The notes below the pieces were generated by a model. That model was not told the origin of the DNA and searched no databases. It saw nothing but the letters and a program-made list of their open reading frames with translations. This document shows, piece by piece, positions 28,139 to 35,886 of a DNA stretch of 42,365 nucleotides; position 1 is the first letter of the stretch; each line of letters begins with the position of its first letter. A program made the translations under genes and the position numbers. The stretch comes from Acidobacteriota bacterium (GTDB lineage Bacteria > Acidobacteriota > Terriglobia > Terriglobales > Acidobacteriaceae), in NCBI GenBank assembly GCA_021801945.1, contig JAKABE010000001.1:1-42365 (forward strand). Direction: 5' to 3'.

Positions 28139-28286
28139 AACGTCACGGAGTCTAGCACAGTTGCGGACCAGTAGTCCGCCCTGGCAGTCCAAAAGGATGA
28201 GGGTTTTCCTGGACATACTCCAGATTGAAAGGAATCACTAGCCTGGCAATGAGGCCAAGATGATGCAGACAGTAAGTGATTTGTGA

Positions 28287-28690
28287 TCTAAGGCCACACC
28301 GAACCGCGGCGCGGTCGAGTTCGCCGATTACCTGGTGGAGATCGTCGCCCGCTATCCGCAGGCCAGAACGATTCATCTGGTTCTGGACAACTTGAACACG
28401 CATGGGCGCAAATCGCTCACCGAACGCTATGGCGACAAGTTGGTCGGTCTGCTGTGGGATCGCTTCACTGTCCATTACATCCCCAAAGCACGGCAGTTGG
28501 CTCAACCAAGCCGAGATCGAAGTCAGCTGGCTCAGCCGCCAATGCCTGGGAAAGTGCAGAATCGGTGATCTGAATACACTTCAGCACGAAGTGCGGGCAT
28601 GGAACCGTCGCCTCAACTGCGGTGGAACCACCATCGAGTGGAACTTTACGCGCAAGCAAGCTCGACAGAAACTTCACTACTCAACCACAC
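28287..28690 (+). pseudogene. IS630-family transposase, C-terminal remnant with frameshift
   Basis: The fragment starts at NRGAVEFADYL and runs through the DDE region TIHLVLDNLNTHGRKSL and FTVHYIPK. It then shifts by one frame near 28490 into HGSWLNQAEIEVSWLSRQCLG, VRAWNRRLN and FTRKQARQKLHY. These are hallmark parts of IS630-family transposases. The N-terminal half is missing, so it is inactive. It reads toward, and ends close to, the 3' end of infC on the other strand. Confidence 0.85.
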
Positions 28691-28717
28691 GGACATGGTA
28701 CAGGAAGGACTGCTGCG

Positions 28718-29314
28718 CTATGCCGAGGGCCGTGGCGCAGCAGCTGCTGACGCGGCGGGCGACTTGGGCTTGCTGCTCTCTTGCTTCTTGGCTGGGGCCA
28801 GAATGGCGTGAAGAATAGTGCCTTCCATGCGGGGCATGAACTCCACCACTCCGGAGTCGCCTACGTCCTGGATGAGCCGATTTATAATATTGTAGCCCAA
28901 TTCGCGATGGGTCATCTGGCGTCCTCGAAAACGCAGGCTTGCCTTTACCTTGTCACCTTCGGCCAGAAACCGCATAGCCTGGTTTTTCTTGGTTTGGTAA
29001 TCGTGCTCGTCTACAGTGACACTGAACTTGACTTCCTTGATCGTGATCACTTTCTGCCGCTTGCGTGCCGCTCGTTCGCTCTTTTCCTTTTCGTAGAGAT
29101 AGCGACCGTAATCCTGGATGCGGCAGACTGGCGGAACCGCGTTCGGCGAAACCTCTACTAGGTCGAGAGCCCGTTCCCGGGCAATCTTCACTGCCTCGTA
29201 GGGAGGAAGAATACCGAGTTGCTCGCCGTTTTCGTCGATGACGCGAACTTCGCGCGCGCGAATCCGCTCGTTTATGCGGATAAATGACTTAGCCGAACGT
29301 TTATCGAATGCGAT
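28718..29314 (-). CDS. infC: Translation initiation factor IF-3, AUC start
   Basis: IF-3, which prevents subunit joining and checks the start codon. The core matches the family: RINERIRAREVRVIDENGEQ, PVCRIQDYGRYLYEKEK, VKFSVTVDEHDYQTK, GDKVKASLRFRGRQM and GVVEFMPRMEGT. No ATG, GTG or TTG lies at a sensible place, but an ATC codon (29314-29312) has GGAGG (29325-29321) 6 nt upstream and gives a normal N terminus and 198 aa. Non-AUG starts (AUU or AUC) are known for infC and underlie autoregulation. The C terminus has an Ala/Pro/Ser-rich extension. rpmI and rplT do not follow. Confidence 0.93.
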   Translation of the reverse strand: MAFDKRSAKSFIRINERIRAREVRVIDENGEQLGILPPYEAVKIARERALDLVEVSPNAVPPVCRIQDYGRYLYEKEKSERAARKRQKVITIKEVKFSVTVDEHDYQTKKNQAMRFLAEGDKVKASLRFRGRQMTHRELGYNIINRLIQDVGDSGVVEFMPRMEGTILHAILAPAKKQESSKPKSPAASAAAAPRPSA

Positions 29315-29389
29315 GGTACTCCTCCGGATGTCACAATCGCTCGCCCTACAGCCCAGGCGAATCGCTGTGGACTTGACGAACGCACCCTG

Positions 29390-29395
29390 AGTATA
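29390..29395 (-). promoter_or_regulatory. Possible infC promoter -10 element
   Basis: TATACT on the minus strand, with a weak TTGCCC 19 nt upstream of it, lies about 75 nt before the infC start. On the other strand TTGACG occurs at 29373-29378 but no good -10 is spaced for pheS. This is a pattern match only. Confidence 0.35.
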
Positions 29396-29556
29396 GCATC
29401 GGCTTGGTTTCGCTGGGCAAATGGTTAAAGTCAAGCCGGAAGTGCCTTTGGATCGCGGGCGAGACCTCGGTCCCTTGCGTCTTCGCTCATCTCTGGCTGG
29501 CCCCCGTGATGCCAGAGGCAGACGCTTCGCTTGGTAGTTTATTCTGCTCTTTAAGC

Positions 29557-30663
29557 ATGAAGAATGAAGCGATTCCCAATCTGATGGCATTTGATGAGGC
29601 TGCGCTGGATGGGGCCTTTGCCGCACTGGAGCGGCAGGCGCGCGAGGCTGCGAGCGCGCTGGACGGTGAGGCGGCCGTAGAGTCGTTCCGGCTGGAGTGG
29701 TTGGGGCGCAAACAGGGGCGGCTCAACGAGGTCTCTGGGCGCTGGCTGAAGGCCGCTCCGGCGGAGGCCAAGAAGGCGCTCGGCGTACGCTTCAACGCGC
29801 TGAAGGCCGTGGTGGAGCAACTGCTGGACGCGGCGCTGGGAACCGGGCCGAGCGATGCGCTGCTCAAGGCCGAGGCCATCGACATCACGCTGCCGGGGAC
29901 GCGGCGGCTGGCGGGCGCCGAGCACCCGATTACGCGCACCATGAACGAGATAGTCGCGGTGTTCGCGGCGCTGGGCTACTCGATTGGCGTGGGGCCGGAG
30001 GTCGAGACCGACTATTACAACTTCGAGAGCATGAACTTCCCTCCAGGCCATCCGGCGCGGGACACGCAGGACACGCTGGTGATCGCCGCGCAGGAGCGCA
30101 AGCCGCTACGCGACCGGCTGCTCCTGCGCACGCACACCTCGCCGGTGCAGATGCGGATCATGGAGCAGCAGCCGCCGCCGGTGCGCATCGTGATTCCGGG
30201 CAAGGTGCACAGGAACGATGCCGCTGACGCAACCCACTCGCCGATCTTCCACCAGGTGGAGGGCCTATGCGTGGATACGAACATTACTTTCAGCGATCTC
30301 AAAGGAACGCTCGACCACGCCATGAAGGCGCTCTTTGGCTCGGCGGTGAAGACGCGCTTTTTCCCGTCGTTTTTCCCGTTTACCGAGCCAAGCGCAGACG
30401 TGCAGATTAGTTGCATCTTCTGCGCCGGCAAGGGCTGCCGCAAGTGCAAGGACTCGGGATGGATCGAGCTGCTGGGATGCGGGATGGTCGACCCGGCAGT
30501 GTTCGCCTTCGCGGCGCAAAAGCAGCCGGCCTATGACCCGAAGAAGATTTCGGGATTCGCATTCGGGATGGGTGTGGAGCGGATCGCCATGATGAAGTAC
30601 GGCATCAGCGAGATCGGCAGCTTCTTTGCCGGGGATATGCGGTTCCTTTCCCAATTTGTTTAG
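29557..30663 (+). CDS. pheS: Phenylalanine-tRNA ligase alpha subunit
   Basis: Catalytic alpha subunit of phenylalanyl-tRNA synthetase, a class II enzyme working as an alpha2beta2 tetramer. It is 368 aa. An N-terminal coiled coil binds tRNA, and the catalytic core shows HPITRTMNEIVAVFAALGY, RTHTSPVQMRIM (motif 2 region), FFPSFFPFTEPSADV and FGMGVERIAMMKYG (motif 3). A CIFC/CRKC insertion like that of many bacterial PheS proteins is present. I chose ATG 29557; a long in-frame extension upstream has no family match. It diverges from infC. Confidence 0.96.
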   Translation: MKNEAIPNLMAFDEAALDGAFAALERQAREAASALDGEAAVESFRLEWLGRKQGRLNEVSGRWLKAAPAEAKKALGVRFNALKAVVEQLLDAALGTGPSDALLKAEAIDITLPGTRRLAGAEHPITRTMNEIVAVFAALGYSIGVGPEVETDYYNFESMNFPPGHPARDTQDTLVIAAQERKPLRDRLLLRTHTSPVQMRIMEQQPPPVRIVIPGKVHRNDAADATHSPIFHQVEGLCVDTNITFSDLKGTLDHAMKALFGSAVKTRFFPSFFPFTEPSADVQISCIFCAGKGCRKCKDSGWIELLGCGMVDPAVFAFAAQKQPAYDPKKISGFAFGMGVERIAMMKYGISEIGSFFAGDMRFLSQFV

Positions 30664-30728
30664 AGACAGAGCCGCGAGTGGGTGCCTGCCTTGGTGGACA
30701 CCCACCCGCGAAGAGAGAAACTCAGTCG

Positions 30729-32897
30729 ATGAAGATACTCACCAAATGGCTCCGCGCCTACCTTCCGGAATTGACCGTCGACGACAATCGGCTTGCCGAA
30801 GATCTGACCCTGCGCGGCATCGCCGTCGATGGCATTTATCCGCTCGGCGGGGGCAACGGCTCGTTCTACGAGATGGACATCACCACCAACCGCGTGGATG
30901 CGATGAACCACCATGGTGTGGCGCGCGAGGTGGCGGCTATTTACGGACTGGACATCGAGCCGCTCGACTTTGCGCTGCCAGCCGCACGGCCGGCGCCCAA
31001 TCCATTTTCCGTGCGGATCGAAGCCGAGGATGCATGTGGTCGATTTACGGCGCGGGTGCTACGTGATGTGACCATCGACGAGTCACGGGATTGGTTTGTA
31101 GGGGCGGAGGTCGCGACCTACTTCGGCCTGCTCGAACAGAAGATGATCTCCAACGCCGTGGACGCCACCAACTTTGCCTGGCTGGCGATGGGCCAGCCCA
31201 CGCATGCCTTCGATCTGGACAAGATTGAGGGCGGAATTATCGTGCGCCGGGCGCGTAAGGGCGAGCGGCTGAAGACTCTGGACGGAATGGATCGCGTGCT
31301 CGACGCCGAGGACCTGGTCGTTGCCGATCACAAGAAGGCGCTGGCGTTGGCCGGTGTGATGGGCGGCTGGGACTCGATGATCACCGCCGAAACCAAGAAT
31401 GTCCTCATCGAGGCGGCGTGGTTCGAGCCGACCGTGGTGCGCCAGACGGCGCGGCGGCACGGGCTGCACACCGACGCCAGCCACAGATTCGAACGGGGCG
31501 CGGATTTTAATGCGGCTTCTGTGGCATCGGCACTGGTGAGCGCGATTTTGCTCGCCAACGGTGGATGGATCGATGGCGAGTTTGTGGATGTGCGGGTCAC
31601 GGCGATGGAGGAGCGCACTGCGCGGCGCCGTCCGGTTTTGCTGAAACTCAGCGAGGTACGGCGGATTTTGGGTGCGACGGTTAACGAAGAGGGAATTACC
31701 GCCGCGACAGTCGAGGGCGTGCTAACGGCGCTGGGATGCGGATTGGCGAGTCAGTCCGCCGCAGCGGACCAGTCAGCGGGTCAGTTATCTGCGCTAGCTG
31801 CGGCGAGGCTGGCTTTTGAAGAAGTTTCGTGGCTGGTTACGCTGCCTAGTTGGCGGCTGGATCTGGAGCGGGAGATCGACTTGATCGAGGAGATCGCACG
31901 GGTCTACGGCTACAACCGGTTCGCGAACACGCTGCCGGCATTTGGCGAGGGCGTGACGGCGCTGCCTTGGGCGGAGAAGGAAGCCTCAGTACGCGGCGTG
32001 CTGCGGGGCGCGGGATTCCACGAGGCGATTTCGAGCACATTTTGTTCTGCGGCCGAGGGCGCGTCCACGGCAGCTCAGCCGGGACAGGTGGTTCGGCTCG
32101 GTAATCCGTTGAGCGAGGAGGCCGGCGTGCTGCGGCCCTCGCTGGCGCCGGGGATGCTCGCCATGATCGCGGGCAATCTGAACCGCGATGTAAACGATGT
32201 GCGGCTGTTCGAGCTAGGTACGGTGTTTAGCGGTACGACGGAGAAGGTGGATGAGCGGCCGTCGCTGGCATTCGGTGCGGTGGGCAATTTCCCTGATGAG
32301 AGTGCGCTGCACGCGGGGCGGGCAATCGACTTCTACGATTTAAAGGGAGCAGTGGAGCAGGTGCTGTTGCGGTTCGAGGTACGTACCGTTTACTTCGACC
32401 GCTTTCCGCCTGAAGCAGGCCTGATGCCTGAATGGCTGCACCCGTACCGCGCGGCTCGGGTTGCAGCCGAGGGCGTAACCCTGGGTTGGTTCGGCGAGGT
32501 GCACCCGCGCTTAGCTGCGGCGCGTAAGCTGAAGGAACGCGTGCTGCTCGGCGAACTGTTTCTGGATCGGCTATATAGACTGCCGCTGCGGCAGCAGTCT
32601 GCGCGGGAGATTTCGCGCTTTCAACCGGTGCGACGCGATTTTTCGCTGGTGCTGGACGAGAGCGTCGGGTGGGAGACCATCGATCGCGCCATGGCGGGAT
32701 TGAGGATTCCCGAGTTAGTGGAATGGCAGGTGCGGGAGGTGTTTCGAGAGACGCGGCTGGGCTCCGGTGAGTACGCATTGCTGCTCAGGACCACGTTTCA
32801 GGCGTCGGACCGCACCCTGCGCGAGGAAGAGCTGCAGGCTTTCCATGCTTGCGTGGTGGAGGCTGTTGGCAAGGTAGGCGCGCGCCTGCGCTCGTAG
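30729..32897 (+). CDS. pheT: Phenylalanine-tRNA ligase beta subunit, short form
   Basis: Beta subunit of phenylalanyl-tRNA synthetase. The N terminus MKILTKWLRAYLPEL leads, within about 40 residues, to MDITTNRVDAMNHHGVAREVAA. The OB-fold tRNA-binding insertion that usually lies between these segments (about 110 residues) is absent. The B3/B4 editing domain, the B5 domain and a C-terminal anticodon-binding FDX-ACB domain (FQPVRRDFSLVLDE onward) are present. It has 722 aa against about 790-800. ATG 30729 was chosen because it matches the family start. It is 66 nt after pheS. Confidence 0.95.
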   Translation: MKILTKWLRAYLPELTVDDNRLAEDLTLRGIAVDGIYPLGGGNGSFYEMDITTNRVDAMNHHGVAREVAAIYGLDIEPLDFALPAARPAPNPFSVRIEAEDACGRFTARVLRDVTIDESRDWFVGAEVATYFGLLEQKMISNAVDATNFAWLAMGQPTHAFDLDKIEGGIIVRRARKGERLKTLDGMDRVLDAEDLVVADHKKALALAGVMGGWDSMITAETKNVLIEAAWFEPTVVRQTARRHGLHTDASHRFERGADFNAASVASALVSAILLANGGWIDGEFVDVRVTAMEERTARRRPVLLKLSEVRRILGATVNEEGITAATVEGVLTALGCGLASQSAAADQSAGQLSALAAARLAFEEVSWLVTLPSWRLDLEREIDLIEEIARVYGYNRFANTLPAFGEGVTALPWAEKEASVRGVLRGAGFHEAISSTFCSAAEGASTAAQPGQVVRLGNPLSEEAGVLRPSLAPGMLAMIAGNLNRDVNDVRLFELGTVFSGTTEKVDERPSLAFGAVGNFPDESALHAGRAIDFYDLKGAVEQVLLRFEVRTVYFDRFPPEAGLMPEWLHPYRAARVAAEGVTLGWFGEVHPRLAAARKLKERVLLGELFLDRLYRLPLRQQSAREISRFQPVRRDFSLVLDESVGWETIDRAMAGLRIPELVEWQVREVFRETRLGSGEYALLLRTTFQASDRTLREEELQAFHACVVEAVGKVGARLRS

Positions 32898-32964
32898 GCG
32901 GAAAAGCTGCCGAGATTGGCGCTATACTGGCGCGCAAACAGTGTGTTGGCGGGGAGGCGATGCA

Positions 32965-33288
32965 ATGTCGGAATCATTTTGGGAGTCTGAAGGGGACGTG
33001 CAGGCGCAGCAGGAAGTGGAACCAGAGTCAGCCGCTTTGGCGGTGAGCGCGGACGATTTCGCAGCGCTCGAAGAGCGAGTCCTGCGCGCCGTGAACCTGG
33101 TCAAGCAGGAACGGCAGGCCCGTGTCGCAGCCGAGGCGCACGCCGCGCAGGCCGAGGCACAACTGCGGGAGCAGGCGTTGCAGGTGGAGCAACTGCAAAG
33201 GAATTTGGGCGAACTGAAAACCGAGCGTGAGCAGGTGAGGAAGCGTGTGGATAAACTCCTCGCGCAATTCGACGCGCTCGAAATTTGA
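32965..33288 (+). CDS. Small coiled-coil protein upstream of zapA
   Basis: A 107-aa acidic protein. Residues about 30-100 form one continuous predicted coiled coil rich in Ala, Glu, Gln and Leu (LEERVLRAVNLVKQERQAR, QLREQALQVEQLQRNL). I do not recognise a named family. GGGGAGG (32951-32957) lies 8 nt before ATG 32965. The stop codon is 9 nt before the zapA start, so the two are surely co-translated. A role in division alongside ZapA, similar to ZapB, is an inference from position and structure. Confidence 0.8.
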   Translation: MSESFWESEGDVQAQQEVEPESAALAVSADDFAALEERVLRAVNLVKQERQARVAAEAHAAQAEAQLREQALQVEQLQRNLGELKTEREQVRKRVDKLLAQFDALEI

Positions 33289-33296
33289 GGTCGGAC

Positions 33297-33587
33297 ATGG
33301 CTGGTGAACAACAGGGCAATGCGGGCGAATACGTTACGGTTGAGATCTACGATCAGGTCTATCACCTTTCGGGGCAGAACGCGGAGCACATCCGCGTGTT
33401 GGCGGCGCGCGTGGACGCGAGGATGCGGGCGGTGGCGGCGCAGGGACGGACTGTGGACTCACTGCGCGTGGCCGTGCTGGCGGCCCTGAACCTGGCCGAT
33501 GAGCTGTCGCAGGCTGCCTCGGCTGACCCGCAACTGGGCCATGCGCGCGCGGCCAGTCTGCGGGTGCTGTTGGACGAGGTGCTGTAG
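33297..33587 (+). CDS. zapA: Cell division protein ZapA
   Basis: ZapA, which bundles FtsZ filaments at the division ring. The 96-aa protein has the ZapA pattern: VTVEIYDQVYHLSGQNAEHIRVLAARVD, then a helix with VAVLAALNLADEL that forms the dimer coiled coil. GAGGT at 33287-33291 supports ATG 33297; a TTG at 33285 is a weaker alternative. A probable 6S RNA follows, the same neighbourhood as zapA-ssrS in E. coli. Confidence 0.9.
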   Translation: MAGEQQGNAGEYVTVEIYDQVYHLSGQNAEHIRVLAARVDARMRAVAAQGRTVDSLRVAVLAALNLADELSQAASADPQLGHARAASLRVLLDEVL

Positions 33588-33664
33588 GACGGGCGCAAGA
33601 CGGGATCGTAAGATTTGGCCATTCCGGGAGAAGCGGTCCCGAAAGCGGCAACGCAAAACGGTAG

Positions 33665-33845
33665 CACAACTCGACCCTGGCGTGCAAGACTTGCAATTTA
33701 TGGGCGCTGCCCATACTATCCGCATTAGAAACCGGCCTGCAAAGCAGGTGGGTAGTCAAAGCTGGTTGAACCTACATTCAGCGAACAGGGGCTCAACTCG
33801 ACAATCGGTTCTGTGTGCCGTGTCCGCCAGTCCGGAATGCCTAAC
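33665..33845 (+). ncRNA. ssrS: Probable 6S RNA
   Basis: The 392 nt between zapA and the next gene hold no credible protein. CTGGCG (33677-33682) can pair with CGCCAG (33825-33830) as a closing stem. The hairpin CCTGC-AAA-GCAGG lies near the midpoint. The 3' strand carries GGTTGAACCTACATTC, similar to the central-bubble side of 6S RNA. 6S RNA mimics an open promoter and binds sigma-70 RNA polymerase. Exact ends are uncertain. A CGGCCC-CGT-GGGCCG hairpin at 33898-33912 lies downstream, without a T-tract. Confidence 0.6.
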
Positions 33846-33979
33846 GAACCGCGGAGAGCTCCACCGTCTTAGGACGGGTTCACCAGCACATTGCTCACGG
33901 CCCCGTGGGCCGGATTCTACTTCTCCTTACGAATCCTGAGCGGATTCACGTCGCGCGGAAATGCCGTATTCTGGCTCAG

Positions 33980-34792
33980 GTGCATCCTGTTCTCTTTCAC
34001 GTCGGCAGCGTTCTCATCCCGGCCTATGGCGCGGTGGCGGCCTTGGGCGTCTTGCTGGGGTTATTCTTAACCCAACTCACAGCGCGCATCACAGGTGTGA
34101 ACGTGGGGCAAGTGTGGAACCTCTGTGTGGTAGGGCTGTTTGCAGCGGTCGTGAGTCAACGGTTGCTGCTGGTAGTTGCGGGCTGGAGAAACCAGGGTAG
34201 CCATTCTTTATGGATGTTGGGACTGGCCATGGTTCAGCATCCGCTTCTGGACGCGGCCGGAGCACTGATTGGTGTGGGGTGCGCGGCGTGGTACGGGCTT
34301 TGGCAGAGATTGCCGCTGTGGCCGACGGCAGACGCTCTGGCTGCACCGCTGGCGCTGGGAATGGCCTTCGAGCAACTAGGTGCGTTGCTGGCTGGGTCGG
34401 GCTACGGAATCGCGGCCAGGCCAGGAGTGAGCTGGACGGTGACCTACAGCAGTCGGCTGGCCGCGCGCTGGAGCGGGACCCCGCTGGGCATTCCTTTATA
34501 CCCGGTTCAGGCCTATGCGGCGCTTTGCTTTCTGTTACTGGCTGTCGGCTTATTTGTGTGGCTGCCGTTCCGGCACCGGCAAGGGGACGCGGCCGGCGTG
34601 TGTTTTATGGGCATCGGCACAACGATCTATCTGACCGAGTTGTGGCGCGATCCGGTGGGTCGCGGTAGGCTGCTCGGCGGTGCGCTGAACGGGCCACAGA
34701 TTGTAGCAGTGGTGCTGGTGCTTGCCGGAGCATTCGTACTTCTCGTGCGCAAAAGAGCCATAAGTAGCAGCGGAGAGGCGGGATATGGATGA
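33980..34792 (+). CDS. Divergent Lgt-like membrane protein
   Basis: A membrane protein of about 270 aa with seven or so hydrophobic segments that resembles prolipoprotein diacylglyceryl transferase. The N terminus HPVLFHVGSVLIPAYG and the motif GIPLYPVQAYAAL are those of Lgt. The region that normally reads GR-x-GN/C-F-x-x-G shows EQLGALLAG, so the catalytically important Arg is missing, and the HGG motif region reads LDAAGALIG. It may be a paralogue with another function. I placed the start at GTG 33980 because the next residues match the Lgt start; the ribosome binding site is weak. Its end overlaps the next gene by 8 nt. Confidence 0.75.
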   Translation: MHPVLFHVGSVLIPAYGAVAALGVLLGLFLTQLTARITGVNVGQVWNLCVVGLFAAVVSQRLLLVVAGWRNQGSHSLWMLGLAMVQHPLLDAAGALIGVGCAAWYGLWQRLPLWPTADALAAPLALGMAFEQLGALLAGSGYGIAARPGVSWTVTYSSRLAARWSGTPLGIPLYPVQAYAALCFLLLAVGLFVWLPFRHRQGDAAGVCFMGIGTTIYLTELWRDPVGRGRLLGGALNGPQIVAVVLVLAGAFVLLVRKRAISSSGEAGYG

Positions 34793-35819
34793 GGTAAGGA
34801 CGATTGACGTGCCGGCAGAGGCCCGGGGGCAGCGTCTGGACCGGTTCTTGACCGAACAACTCGAAGGCGTATCCCGCGCGCGTGTGCAATTGCTGATGCA
34901 GCAGGGCGGCGTCCTGGCTGACGGAGAGGTGGCGAAGGCTTCAATGAGGTTGCGTGGCGGCGAGCGAATTACCGTGACCGGCGAGCCGCATCCGGTGCCA
35001 CTCAAGGCGACGCCTGAAGCAATTCCGCTGGAAGTGCTCTATGAGGACGATGATCTGGCGGTGGTGAACAAGCCGGCGGGGATGATGGTCCATGCCGGAT
35101 CTGGGAAAAATGAGAATGCGCGCAGTCGGGGAACGCTGGTGAACGCGCTACTCTACCATTTCAAGAATCTTTCCTCGGCGGGTGGCGATCTGCGGCCCGG
35201 GATCGTGCACCGCCTGGACAAAGATACGAGCGGATTGATTGTGGTGGCCAAGAACGACCGCGCACACGCGGCACTCAGCAAGATGTTTGCGAGCCGGCGC
35301 ATCGGGAAAACCTATATCGCGCTGGTAGAGGGCGCTATCGAGCGTGAGAGAGGAACTATCAGTGCTGCGGTGAGCCGGGATCGGATGCGGCGGAGACGCA
35401 TGACCACGCGGCCGGCCGAAAATGCTCGCAGCGCCGTCTCACACTACGAGGTGGCCCGGCGCATCGCATCGCGGTATGGCAGGTTCACCTTGGTACAGGT
35501 GCGTATCGAAACCGGCCGCACGCACCAGATCCGCGTGCATATGGCGTCGATCGGCCATCCGGTAGTGGGCGATACGCTGTATGGAGGTGCGGGGGCACTG
35601 ACGGACCGGGTCGAGATGCAAACCAAGTCATCGAGGGCAGCGCGGCATAAGGCTGAGCCGGAAAAACTGAAGTTGGGACGAAATTTTCTCCACGCGGCCC
35701 GACTCGAGTTTGTGCAGCCCAGTACAGGCAAACGGCTGGAGTTCGAGGCGCCACTGCCGAAGGAACTGGTACAATTCCTCGGCCGGATCGAGGAGACTCG
35801 GGTCGAAAGCCGCAGCTGA
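34785..35819 (+). CDS. RluD-like 23S rRNA pseudouridine synthase
   Basis: A RluA-family pseudouridine synthase with an N-terminal S4 domain (RLDRFLTEQLEGVSRARVQLLMQQGGV, about residues 17-45) and a catalytic domain with HRLDKDTSGLIVVAK, where the Asp after HRLDK is the catalytic residue. Also present are VVNKPAGMMVHAG and ETGRTHQIRVHMASIGHP. The layout matches RluD, which modifies helix 69 of 23S rRNA, but RluC cannot be excluded. It has 344 aa. ATG 34785 overlaps the preceding gene, suggesting coupling. Confidence 0.9.
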   Translation: MDEVRTIDVPAEARGQRLDRFLTEQLEGVSRARVQLLMQQGGVLADGEVAKASMRLRGGERITVTGEPHPVPLKATPEAIPLEVLYEDDDLAVVNKPAGMMVHAGSGKNENARSRGTLVNALLYHFKNLSSAGGDLRPGIVHRLDKDTSGLIVVAKNDRAHAALSKMFASRRIGKTYIALVEGAIERERGTISAAVSRDRMRRRRMTTRPAENARSAVSHYEVARRIASRYGRFTLVQVRIETGRTHQIRVHMASIGHPVVGDTLYGGAGALTDRVEMQTKSSRAARHKAEPEKLKLGRNFLHAARLEFVQPSTGKRLEFEAPLPKELVQFLGRIEETRVESRS

Positions 35820-35886
35820 ACGGTCCGGCTTGGAAGTGCGGCTATAGATGCGATAGAACGGATGCAGCCGGTAAAATGAGGGAGAT

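Noticed and set aside
29404..29556. N-terminal extension of pheS, or a T-box leader
   Set aside because: The extra residues do not match PheS, and I see no T-box sequence or antiterminator before pheS.
29321..29626. Long N-terminal extension of IF-3 in the same open frame
   Set aside because: The extension is basic and unrelated to IF-3, overlaps the pheS start, and the AUC with GGAGG explains the normal protein length.
33499..33939. Long open frame across zapA and the following gap
   Set aside because: It is out of frame with zapA, covers the probable 6S RNA and has a composition unlike a protein.
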